Shown here: positions 1 through 5,166 of the stretch, in pieces | Position numbering within the stretch: the first letter of the stretch is position 1 | How the letters are laid out: each line of letters starts with the position of its first letter | Assembly: GCA_902783925.1 (NCBI GenBank) | Contig: CACZSV010000099.1 | Location: 1-5,166, forward strand | Direction: 5' to 3' | From: an uncultured Coriobacteriaceae bacterium | GTDB lineage: Bacteria > Actinomycetota > Coriobacteriia > Coriobacteriales > QAMH01 | DNA length: 5,166 nucleotides | Made by a program: the position numbers and the translations under genes | The notes under the pieces: generated by a model | What the model saw: the letters and a program-made list of their open reading frames with translations, nothing else | Told to the model about the DNA's origin: nothing | Databases searched by the model: none

Positions 1-2
1 AC

Positions 3-83
3 GAGTCAGGCAAGATATCGCAGGATCTCGCACGTGAGATGCGCGAAGAAATATACCTGCTCCAGATGGGACTTTCGGATTAG
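3..83 (+). CDS. C-terminal end (26 residues) of an unidentified protein, cut by the window edge
   Basis: The third plus-strand frame is open from the left edge to a TAG at 81-83. It reads ESGKISQDLAREMREEIYLL followed by QMGLSD. The charged, helix-like character (alternating Glu/Arg with Leu/Ile/Met) looks like real protein. The other open plus-strand frame here, running to 231, gives an Arg/Ser/Ala/Cys-rich sequence that looks like noise. The gene starts outside the window and converges on the trigger-factor gene, whose stop lies about 185 nt away. The tail loosely resembles the cytoplasmic C-termini of CPA1-type Na+/H+ antiporters, which often end in a Gly-Lys-Ile-Ser helix of this kind. 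That is a recollection-based guess from very few residues, so no function is assigned. Confidence 0.5.
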   Translation, partial: ESGKISQDLAREMREEIYLLQMGLSD

Positions 84-94
84 CTCTGACACGC

Positions 95-114
95 AGCGCA
101 TCTGCTCATGCGCT
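95..114. repeat. Perfect 7-bp inverted repeat (stem-loop)
   Basis: AGCGCAT at 95-101 and ATGCGCT at 108-114 are exact reverse complements around a 6-nt loop. The structure begins 12 nt after the plus-strand stop at 83, a normal position for a 3' end hairpin of that gene. No T-tract follows in either direction, so a termination or RNA-stabilising role is only inferred. Confidence 0.5.
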
Positions 115-134
115 CAGGGCACGGCAGCTGCGGG

Positions 135-154
135 GCAAACGCTTGCGCGTTTGC
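135..154. repeat. Perfect 8-bp inverted repeat with a 4-nt loop
   Basis: GCAAACGC at 135-142 and GCGTTTGC at 147-154 are exact reverse complements separated by TTGC. It is the cleanest hairpin in the window. It sits about 115 nt beyond the trigger-factor stop on the minus strand and about 50 nt beyond the plus-strand stop. The flanks are GC-rich (CGGG on the left, TAGTCCTC on the right), so it lacks the T-run of an intrinsic terminator. It could be a bidirectional Rho-dependent or processing element, which is inference. Confidence 0.55.
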
Positions 155-267
155 TAGTCCTCGCTCCCTCCGCGCCCTCAGCGACTCGCAGCTCGCGAAA
201 TCACGAATACGCTGCATGTCAATACGCTTGAGCATAGGATACGCACCTCATGCTCCGAAGAGATTCG

Positions 268-1557
268 CTAATCCGCAACCGTGATCTTTGCGTGCTCGAC
301 AAGGTAACGGCTTGCCGCATAACGTGCGGCGACCTCGCGCAGGGCGAACCCACGGCCACTCGACTCCATCTCGGCACGAACCGCCTGCGGGTTCATGGGA
401 TTGAGATCCGAGCACGCGGAGTTGATATCGCTTTCTGTAATCGAGAGATTCTCGTGATCGAAGAGCGCGTCGAGCGCGTAATCACACCTCAAGGTCTGGC
501 GCGCCTGCATCATAATGCCAATGCGATAGTTCTGCTCGCCGCCTTGCTCCTGAATGAACTCGTCGATGTCCTTGCCCTGCTGGGTTAGCTGGTTTCTCAA
601 GGTCATCTCGATAGAGTTCGCGGTAGCCTCGTAGGCTTCGTCGGGGATTTTGCCTTCGAGACGTTCGGCCAAAGCGGTCTGCGCGATGCTCATAACCTGC
701 AGTTCATGCTGATGAAGCATCTGTGTCTCGTACGAAGCGCGGATTTCGCGGCGGAGCTCGTCGACGGAGTCGTACATCGGCATCATGCGCTTGACCCATT
801 CGTCGGTGAGCTCGGGCTTGACCTCTTCTTTGATCTCCTTGACCGTCACCGTACAGTCGTAGCTGCGCATGACTTTATTGCCGTCCTCGTCATAGCCTTC
901 GCCTTCGAACGAGAAGCTCTTCGTCTCCCCCACGTCCATGCCGATAATCTGCTTGTCGAAACCTTCGGGCATGTATCCCCTGCCGGTGGAGTAGACGCGG
1001 CTTTCCGTACTGAGCGCGTTGAGACGCTCGCCATCCTGCGAGACCTCGAGCGCGATGAGGCAGTGATCACCGGGCTGCACGGGATGCGGATCTGCCGTCT
1101 CGAATTCCGTGTACATATTCGTGTTGGCGAGAATCTCAGCATCGACGTCGATTTCCTGCGGCTCGTAGGCGGGAACCGTTATCTCGACGGGCTCGTACGA
1201 GCTCAGCTTGTAGACGGGTTTGGGGGTGACATCGATCTGGAATGCATAGGGGTTCTTGCGGTTGAAAGCGGGTGTCGGCTCCACCTTTGGCTGCAAAAGC
1301 GGGACGATGTTCTTCTGGTCGAGCGCGTACGGCACGAGCATGTTGAGCGCCTGCGCCTGCAGTATCGAGTCGACGTCGTTTACGCCGAGATGCTCGGCCA
1401 GGGCATCACGTGCGCTCACCGCAGGATTCGGCTTAAGCCCGAATCTGCTCGCAATGGCGGCTTCCGCCTTGTCGAACGCCTCGTTGACCTCCTGCGCCGT
1501 CGCGGTGACGCTCAAGCGTATGGTGCCGTCCTCGTTGGTTTTCGTCTTGACCCTCAT
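268..1557 (-). CDS. tig: Trigger-factor-family chaperone without the canonical ribosome-docking motif
   Basis: This 429-residue protein has the usual trigger-factor length and domain order. The N-terminal domain spans about 1-125, an FKBP-like domain about 161-245 (PGDHCLIALEVSQDGE, later GFDKQIIGMDVGETKSFSF and TVTVKEIKEEVKPELTDEW), and the SurA-like helical C-terminal domain about 246-429. Residues KIPDEAYEATANSIEM and QLTQQGKDIDEF match typical C-terminal arms. Trigger factors bind the ribosome exit tunnel at L23 through a GFRxGK loop and shield nascent chains in the cytoplasm. Here that stretch reads RFGLKPNPAVSAR (38-50), so the docking signature is absent. The FKBP pocket is also weakly conserved. 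The ATG at 1557 follows AGGCGAG, a fair ribosome binding site, and a probable promoter lies about 40 nt upstream. The family call is firm; whether this is the cell's main trigger factor or a divergent paralogue is open, so the symbol is tentative. Confidence 0.85.
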   Translation of the reverse strand: MRVKTKTNEDGTIRLSVTATAQEVNEAFDKAEAAIASRFGLKPNPAVSARDALAEHLGVNDVDSILQAQALNMLVPYALDQKNIVPLLQPKVEPTPAFNRKNPYAFQIDVTPKPVYKLSSYEPVEITVPAYEPQEIDVDAEILANTNMYTEFETADPHPVQPGDHCLIALEVSQDGERLNALSTESRVYSTGRGYMPEGFDKQIIGMDVGETKSFSFEGEGYDEDGNKVMRSYDCTVTVKEIKEEVKPELTDEWVKRMMPMYDSVDELRREIRASYETQMLHQHELQVMSIAQTALAERLEGKIPDEAYEATANSIEMTLRNQLTQQGKDIDEFIQEQGGEQNYRIGIMMQARQTLRCDYALDALFDHENLSITESDINSACSDLNPMNPQAVRAEMESSGRGFALREVAARYAASRYLVEHAKITVAD

Positions 1558-1594
1558 GTACTCGCCTAACCTCGCTCGATTGTTACAGGGCGAT

Positions 1595-1603
1595 AGTCTA
1601 GCA
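1595..1603 (-). promoter_or_regulatory. Probable extended -10 promoter of the trigger-factor gene
   Basis: On the minus strand the sequence TGCTAGACT fits the extended -10 pattern TGnTAnnnT, with TAGACT as the -10 hexamer at 1595-1600. It lies about 38 nt before the ATG at 1557, giving an estimated leader of about 30 nt. No good TTGACA-like -35 hexamer is found at 16-18 nt spacing, which is tolerable for an extended -10 promoter. The upstream stretch is locally T-rich. The call rests on motif and position only. Confidence 0.4.
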
Positions 1604-1792
1604 AAAAGCGCAAGCAGTAAATCCTACGCAACGGAAACAGTGTGCGGTGTTGCGCGAGAAAGCCTGCATCGCTGACCTAAAACCGCCAACGCGAACGGGA
1701 GGTCTATGACGGCCCAGCATTCTTGGGCACGAGCATTCTGGCGGAGCGCAATGCCCGTCCGCGCGTATTTGGGGCCAAAAGAGCGAAGAGAC

Positions 1793-1805
1793 GAAAAACT
1801 TTTTC
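1793..1805. repeat. A/T-rich palindrome downstream of dtd
   Basis: Five A and five T residues flanking a single C, closed by G and C (GAAAAACTTTTTC), form a near-perfect palindrome in otherwise GC-rich DNA. On the minus strand it follows the GC-rich hairpins after the dtd stop and supplies the only T-run there (GTTTTTC). It may be part of a loose terminator for the EF-G-like/trmO/dtd transcript, but the T-run does not directly abut a strong stem. Confidence 0.4.
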
Positions 1806-1813
1806 ACGACGAC

Positions 1814-1854
1814 GCGCTGAGCGCCGGGCGAGCGCCCTAGAAACGGCCCGCCGT
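1814..1854 (-). terminator. Possible terminator region after dtd
   Basis: Within 50 nt of the dtd stop the minus strand can form ACGG-CGGG-CCGT (1854-1843), followed at once by TTTCT, and then GGGC-GCTC-GCCC (1837-1826). A GCGCT/AGCGC pairing at 1814-1835 would compete with the second hairpin, because GAGCGCC occurs twice (1819-1825 and 1830-1836). The stems are short and no single one has the strong stem plus T-run of a textbook terminator. Placement at the end of the three-gene cluster is the main support. Confidence 0.3.
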
Positions 1855-1861
1855 GAACCGT

Positions 1862-2308
1862 CTACAGCTCGTCAGTGTCAAGCCATATGGTGAACGGGCC
1901 GTCGTTGACGAGCGACACCTCCATCATGGCGCCAAACTCGCCCGTGGCGACATGCGCGACCCTTTCGCGCGCAAGCGAGACGAAGTACTCGTACAGCTGC
2001 TCGGCTTGCTTCGGTGGCGCAGCGTTCGTGAACGAAGGGCGTCTGCCCTTCTTGCAATCGGCATACAGCGTGAACTGCGAGACGATGAGGAGCTCGCCGC
2101 CAACATCGGCTAACGAGAGGTTCGTCTTACCCCGCTCGTCCTCAAATATGCGAAGGCCATACATCTTATTGAACAATAGTTCAGCTTCTTGCTCGGCATC
2201 ATCTTGCCCCACACCGAGCAAGACGAGGTAGCCTTTCCCTATCGAGCCGCGAACAGAGTTCTCGATTGCCACAGATGCGCTGGTCACACGTTGTATCAAT
2301 GCTCTCAT
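1862..2308 (-). CDS. dtd: D-aminoacyl-tRNA deacylase (DTD)
   Basis: This enzyme hydrolyses the ester bond of D-aminoacyl-tRNAs, and of Gly-tRNA-Ala in characterised members, in the cytoplasm. It thereby recycles tRNA and keeps D-residues out of proteins. The 148 residues are a full-length match to the family (about 145). The N-terminus MRALIQRVTSASV is typical. SQFTLYAD at 77-84 and the GRRPSF motif at 88-93 are present. NDGPFT at 135-140 fits the NxGPxT pattern, whose Gly-cisPro gives chiral selectivity by rejecting L-aminoacyl groups. No key residue appears missing. The start ATG overlaps the trmO TGA by 4 nt (ATGA), so translation is probably coupled to trmO. A GGAATATTCC palindrome lies just upstream (2312-2321), inside the end of trmO. 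It is probably the last gene of its transcript. Confidence 0.96.
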   Translation of the reverse strand: MRALIQRVTSASVAIENSVRGSIGKGYLVLLGVGQDDAEQEAELLFNKMYGLRIFEDERGKTNLSLADVGGELLIVSQFTLYADCKKGRRPSFTNAAPPKQAEQLYEYFVSLARERVAHVATGEFGAMMEVSLVNDGPFTIWLDTDEL

Positions 2309-3030
2309 AGCGGAATATTCCCCGTCTCTTTCAGCTTGTCGATCTGCACTTGGTCCATCTCGAAAATGCGCGTGACGTACATGACGTGCTCAGAGATTGT
2401 AAACCAGATGATATTACGGTCGAGCGCCGTCCAGAACTCGCGCTCTTCCTGCCCATAGCGCGTGTACGCGGGCCGCGGATCTTGCATGAGGACCTGTCGT
2501 ATGCCCTCGCGCTTTGCCGCGGGTATATACTTGACTAATTGTTCAGGAATGATGACGTCGTGGAGCATGGGCCAACCCGCATCATCGGCCCACCCGGAAT
2601 TCGCCCCCTGCACATCTGGAAGATCGCATGCACAGGGAAAAATCGAATAGACCGGGGTGCCGTCGACCATATCGCCGCCAGAGAGCTCGAGTGAATCATC
2701 GGTAACGCTCGTCACGCGCATGACGGAAAGCGCGAGATTATTTGGCCTGAAGCTCGAACGTGTAGCGAACACGCCCATACGCTGCGTACCTCCCAGAATC
2801 GGGGGCCGCACAGTTTTGGACCAACGGTCATTTTCTTTTACGTTATGCGAAAAGCCCCACAGCACGCATACGGGCGTGGATACAACAAGCCCGAGCCCCG
2901 CGAGAGTTTCACGGTGCTCGGGCTCTAGGATGATGCGCGACGTGAGCGCGGTCACGAGACCGGGCTGACGCGGCACGCCGAACTTGGTCAGATACGGGCT
3001 TCGGACAACCCCTATCCTCTCGAGCTGCAT
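2305..3030 (-). CDS. trmO: tRNA (t6A37) N6-methyltransferase TrmO
   Basis: TrmO (formerly TsaA/YaeB) uses S-adenosylmethionine to methylate t6A at position 37 of threonine tRNA, next to the anticodon, giving m6t6A and improving decoding. The protein starts MQLERIGVVRSPY, followed by the family signature FGVPRQPGL. Other family blocks follow in order: LWGFSHN, the RPPILGGTQRMGVFATRSSF stretch of the SAM-binding barrel, LSGGDMVDGTPVYSIFP, and QDPRPAY in the C-terminal part. At 241 residues it is close to E. coli TrmO (235). The ATG at 3030 was chosen. A GTG at 3042 would add four residues and leave only 4 nt after the EF-G-like stop; neither start has a strong ribosome binding site. The usual FRPNPIG reads FRPNNLA. 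It overlaps dtd by 4 nt and probably shares its transcript with both neighbours. Confidence 0.93.
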   Translation of the reverse strand: MQLERIGVVRSPYLTKFGVPRQPGLVTALTSRIILEPEHRETLAGLGLVVSTPVCVLWGFSHNVKENDRWSKTVRPPILGGTQRMGVFATRSSFRPNNLALSVMRVTSVTDDSLELSGGDMVDGTPVYSIFPCACDLPDVQGANSGWADDAGWPMLHDVIIPEQLVKYIPAAKREGIRQVLMQDPRPAYTRYGQEEREFWTALDRNIIWFTISEHVMYVTRIFEMDQVQIDKLKETGNIPL

Positions 3031-3046
3031 GCCGCGATTCACTCGT

Positions 3047-5119
3047 CTACTTGCCGGCGTTGCGCTGCTCTTGATATTCCTCTTCGAGCTTCTGGGTCAC
3101 ATCATGCGGCGCTTGCTCGTAGCCATTGATCTTTATGGTGTACGTGCCGGTACCGCTCGTGATGCCGCGCAGGTCCTTGGTATAGGTCACGACTTCGGCG
3201 TACGGCACGCGAACCATGATGATGGTGTCGCCCGCGTCATCGGAATCGGTACCGAGGATGCGGCCACGGCGCTGAGAGATGTCGCCCATGACGGCGCCTG
3301 CGTAGTCTTCCGCGACGGTGATCGCCATGTCGGCCATCGGCTCGAGTATCATTGGAGCGGCTTTTTCGCAGCAGGCCCTGAAACCGATACGTGCGGCGGT
3401 CTTGAACGCCATATCGTTGGAGTCGACGGAGTGATACGAACCATCGTAGACTGCGCATTTGACGTCGACCATCGGATAGCCGGCCAAGAAACCGTCTTCC
3501 ATGGCTTCCTGCACGCCCTTGTCAACGGCTGGGATGTAGTTGCGCGGAATCTTGCCGCCAACGACCTCGTCGATAAACTCGTAGCCGTTACCCGGGTTGG
3601 GCTCGAGACGCAGCCAGCAATCGCCAAACTGGCCGGCACCGCCGGTCTGCTTCTTATGACGGCCCTGAGCCTCCGCGACCTTGGTGATGGTCTCACGGTA
3701 CGGAATACGCACGGGCAGAAGCTCTGCCTCGACGTTGACCTGCTCCTTCATACGCGTGAGCAGAAGATTGACCGCCGTCTCGCCGGGAGCGTAGAGCAGC
3801 GACTGCTTGGTCTCGTCGTTGCGCGTGTAGCGGATCGAGGGATCGGCCTCGGCTGCGCGCGCGATGAAGGTGCCGAGCTTGTCCGCATCGTTCTTGTTCT
3901 TCGGCTCGATGGCAACGGGATACTGCGGCTCGGGCAGCGCGATCGGCTCGACAGAGATCTCGCCGGTCTGCGAGAGCGTGTCTCCGGTCTTGGCATCCGG
4001 AAGTTTGGGAACAACGATGATATCGCCTGCTTTGGCGCTTTTGACGTCGGTGGACTCCTTGCCCATCATCACATAGAGATGGCCGATGCGCTCTTTGTTC
4101 TGGGTACGAGAATTGACAAGCTCCTGACCGGGCTCGAGATAGCCGGAGAGCACCTTGAGGAAGCTCAGGCGGCCGACGAACGGGTCCGACATAGTCTTGA
4201 AGACATATGCCGCGGGGCGCTTGGTCTCGTCGATCTGGATTTGCTCGCCGTCTGCCATCTGGTAGACGCCATGGCTCCTGGGATGCGGGAAGTACGAGCA
4301 GATGTCCTCGATGAGACCGACGATGCCCTGCTTGATAATAGTAGAGCCAACGAACACGGGGATGATGAGTTCCTGCGCGATGGCCTTGTCGAGCAGTTCC
4401 TCGAGCTCTTCTTGCGTGAGCTGCTCTTCGCCGTCAAGGTACTTCATCATGAGGTCGTCGTCGGCTTCCGCGACGAGATCGCACAGCTTATCGCGCGCGA
4501 TTTCCGCAGCCTGCAAATACTCTTCCGGAATTTCCTCGACACGCTCTTTGTCCGTGCCCTCATCATGGTAGCGTGCCTTCATACGGATGATATCGATGAC
4601 GCCCTTGAAATCGGGGCCGACGCCCATGGGGATGTTAACCGAGCCCAGGCGGGAACCGAAGCGCGCGTGCAGGGCGGCCATGGCGGAATCGAAATCCGCG
4701 CCCTCTTTATCGATGTGGTTGATGAACACAGCGCGCGAAAGGCGCATATCGTCTGCCTCGTGCCACAGACGCGTGGTCATTACCTGCGGTCCGTCGACAG
4801 CGTCGACGACAAACATCGCCATCTCGGCGGCGGACATGCTCAAAATGGTATCGGTGAGAAAATCAGGATGACCGCTCGTGTCGAGAACGTTGATCTTGAA
4901 ATCCTTATAGGGAATCGGCGCGATAGCGGAGCTAATCGTGAACTTACGCTTGATTTCCTCCGCGTCGAAGTCGAGATTCGACTTTCCGTCATGCGTCGTG
5001 CCCATGCGCTGGGTCTTTCCGGAAACGTAGAGCATCGCCTCCGCAAGCGAGGTCTTGCCGGAGCCATCCTGGCCCACGAGGACGATATTGCGGACATGCT
5101 CTGTAGCAGGAGCAGCCAT
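3047..5119 (-). CDS. Elongation factor G-like GTPase (EF-G2 type)
   Basis: This protein of about 690 residues has the whole EF-G architecture: G domain (about 8-280), beta-barrel domain II (300-385, RPAAYVFKTMSDPFVGRLSF), domain III (395-470), domain IV (475-590, with GRHKKQTGGAGQFGD and the tip SYHSVDSNDMAFKTA) and domain V (591-680, LEPMADMAITVAEDYAGAVM, then GDISQRRGRI). In the G domain, G1 is GQDGSGKTS (16-24) and G3 is DTSGHPDF (80-87), keeping the catalytic-type His. Switch I keeps Thr in KRKFTIS, G4 is NHID (134-137) and G5 is GST (258-260). Canonical EF-G has AHIDAGKTT, DTPGHVDF, NKMD and SA. It is therefore more likely the EF-G-like paralogue than the main translocase, and its exact job is unknown. 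The start MAAPATEHV follows a weak GGTGG site. Earlier in-frame starts at 5137 and 5164 have no visible site. Stop is TAG, with trmO immediately after. Confidence 0.9.
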   Translation of the reverse strand: MAAPATEHVRNIVLVGQDGSGKTSLAEAMLYVSGKTQRMGTTHDGKSNLDFDAEEIKRKFTISSAIAPIPYKDFKINVLDTSGHPDFLTDTILSMSAAEMAMFVVDAVDGPQVMTTRLWHEADDMRLSRAVFINHIDKEGADFDSAMAALHARFGSRLGSVNIPMGVGPDFKGVIDIIRMKARYHDEGTDKERVEEIPEEYLQAAEIARDKLCDLVAEADDDLMMKYLDGEEQLTQEELEELLDKAIAQELIIPVFVGSTIIKQGIVGLIEDICSYFPHPRSHGVYQMADGEQIQIDETKRPAAYVFKTMSDPFVGRLSFLKVLSGYLEPGQELVNSRTQNKERIGHLYVMMGKESTDVKSAKAGDIIVVPKLPDAKTGDTLSQTGEISVEPIALPEPQYPVAIEPKNKNDADKLGTFIARAAEADPSIRYTRNDETKQSLLYAPGETAVNLLLTRMKEQVNVEAELLPVRIPYRETITKVAEAQGRHKKQTGGAGQFGDCWLRLEPNPGNGYEFIDEVVGGKIPRNYIPAVDKGVQEAMEDGFLAGYPMVDVKCAVYDGSYHSVDSNDMAFKTAARIGFRACCEKAAPMILEPMADMAITVAEDYAGAVMGDISQRRGRILGTDSDDAGDTIIMVRVPYAEVVTYTKDLRGITSGTGTYTIKINGYEQAPHDVTQKLEEEYQEQRNAGK

Positions 5120-5166
5120 GTGACCACCAACTTTCATGTACGTCAAAGCAAGCAGGCTAAACAACG

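Larger units (their letters stand above)
84..267. other. Convergent intergenic region with two perfect stem-loops
   Basis: This gap lies between the probable plus-strand gene ending at 83 and the minus-strand trigger-factor gene ending at 268. It contains perfect inverted repeats at 95-114 and 135-154, a GCAGCTGC palindrome at 124-131, and a 6-bp GAGCAT/ATGCTC pair at 230-235 and 250-255. Both flanking genes run into it, so it is the expected place for transcription termination. Neither perfect hairpin is followed by a T-run on either strand, so a classical intrinsic terminator is not shown. I see no tRNA or other known RNA gene here. Confidence 0.5.
1558..1861. other. Intergenic region of 304 nt with inverted and direct repeats
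   Basis: This gap separates dtd from the trigger-factor gene, both on the minus strand, and makes it likely that they are separate transcription units. Just past the dtd stop (1820-1860) is a GC-rich stretch with small overlapping hairpins. Farther on is an A/T palindrome (1793-1805), a GCCCA/TGGGC stem with a 7-nt loop (1712-1728), a direct repeat of AGCATTCT (1716-1723 and 1732-1739), and a GACCT/AGGTC stem (1674-1678 with 1700-1704). The trigger-factor promoter candidate lies at its left end. The short open frame on the minus strand from 1807 is not convincing as a gene. No tRNA or known riboswitch was recognised. Confidence 0.6.

Noticed and set aside
34..231. Plus-strand open frame in the left intergenic region.
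   Set aside because: The translation is rich in Ser, Arg, Ala and Cys without motifs, and a better protein-like reading exists in another frame over 3-83.
80..235. A 51-codon minus-strand ORF (start MLKRIDMQRI) with GAGGTG about 8 nt upstream and several cysteines near its end.
   Set aside because: It overlaps both perfect hairpins and the probable plus-strand coding end, its composition is Arg/Ala-rich like chance frames, and nothing resembles a known small protein.
706..1569. Long plus-strand open frame of 287 codons opposite the trigger-factor gene.
   Set aside because: The minus-strand frame encodes a clear trigger factor over the same span; the plus-strand frame has no recognisable motifs and is an antisense shadow of a GC-rich gene.
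1670..1740. Possible tRNA-like folding in the dtd/trigger-factor gap, because of several short stems.
   Set aside because: No TTCGA-type T-loop, acceptor pairing or cloverleaf spacing could be assembled on either strand.
1598..1807. Minus-strand ORF from a GTG whose first residues (MKKFFVSSLFW) resemble a signal peptide.
   Set aside because: The Lys/Phe start simply reflects the A/T palindrome. There is no ribosome binding site, the rest is Arg/Cys-rich noise, and it runs into the trigger-factor promoter.

Overview
This window holds one minus-strand block of translation-related housekeeping genes from what looks like a moderately GC-rich bacterium. The four complete genes are recognisable from their motifs. 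The best guess for the host is an actinobacterium, possibly of the class Coriobacteriia. That guess rests mainly on the G1 motif of the EF-G-like protein (GQDGSGKTS instead of AHIDAGKTT), which I associate with the EF-G2-like paralogues common there. It is not proven by the window.

Layout, reading the minus strand from right to left: (i) an EF-G-like translational GTPase, start near 5119 and stop at 3047; (ii) trmO, the tRNA-Thr t6A37 N6-methyltransferase, starting 4 or 16 nt after that stop; (iii) dtd, D-aminoacyl-tRNA deacylase, whose ATG overlaps the trmO stop in an ATGA arrangement; (iv) a gap of 304 nt with several small inverted repeats and a probable extended -10 promoter; (v) a trigger-factor-family protein (1557 to 268); (vi) a gap of about 184 nt with two perfect stem-loops. 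At the far left, bases 3-83 of the plus strand probably encode the last 26 residues of an unidentified protein, convergent with the trigger-factor gene.

The first three genes are packed tightly enough to be one transcript. All concern translation: a ribosomal GTPase paralogue, a modification next to the anticodon, and removal of mischarged D-amino acids from tRNA. The trigger-factor gene is probably a separate unit, but its product also belongs to protein synthesis and folding.

I see no mobile element, CRISPR array, rRNA, tRNA or phage gene, and no clear new system. The points most worth a second look are two divergent paralogue-like proteins. The trigger factor has no GFRxGK ribosome-docking motif and a weakened FKBP site. 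The EF-G-like protein has altered G1, G4 and G5 motifs. The structured intergenic DNA is of lesser interest.
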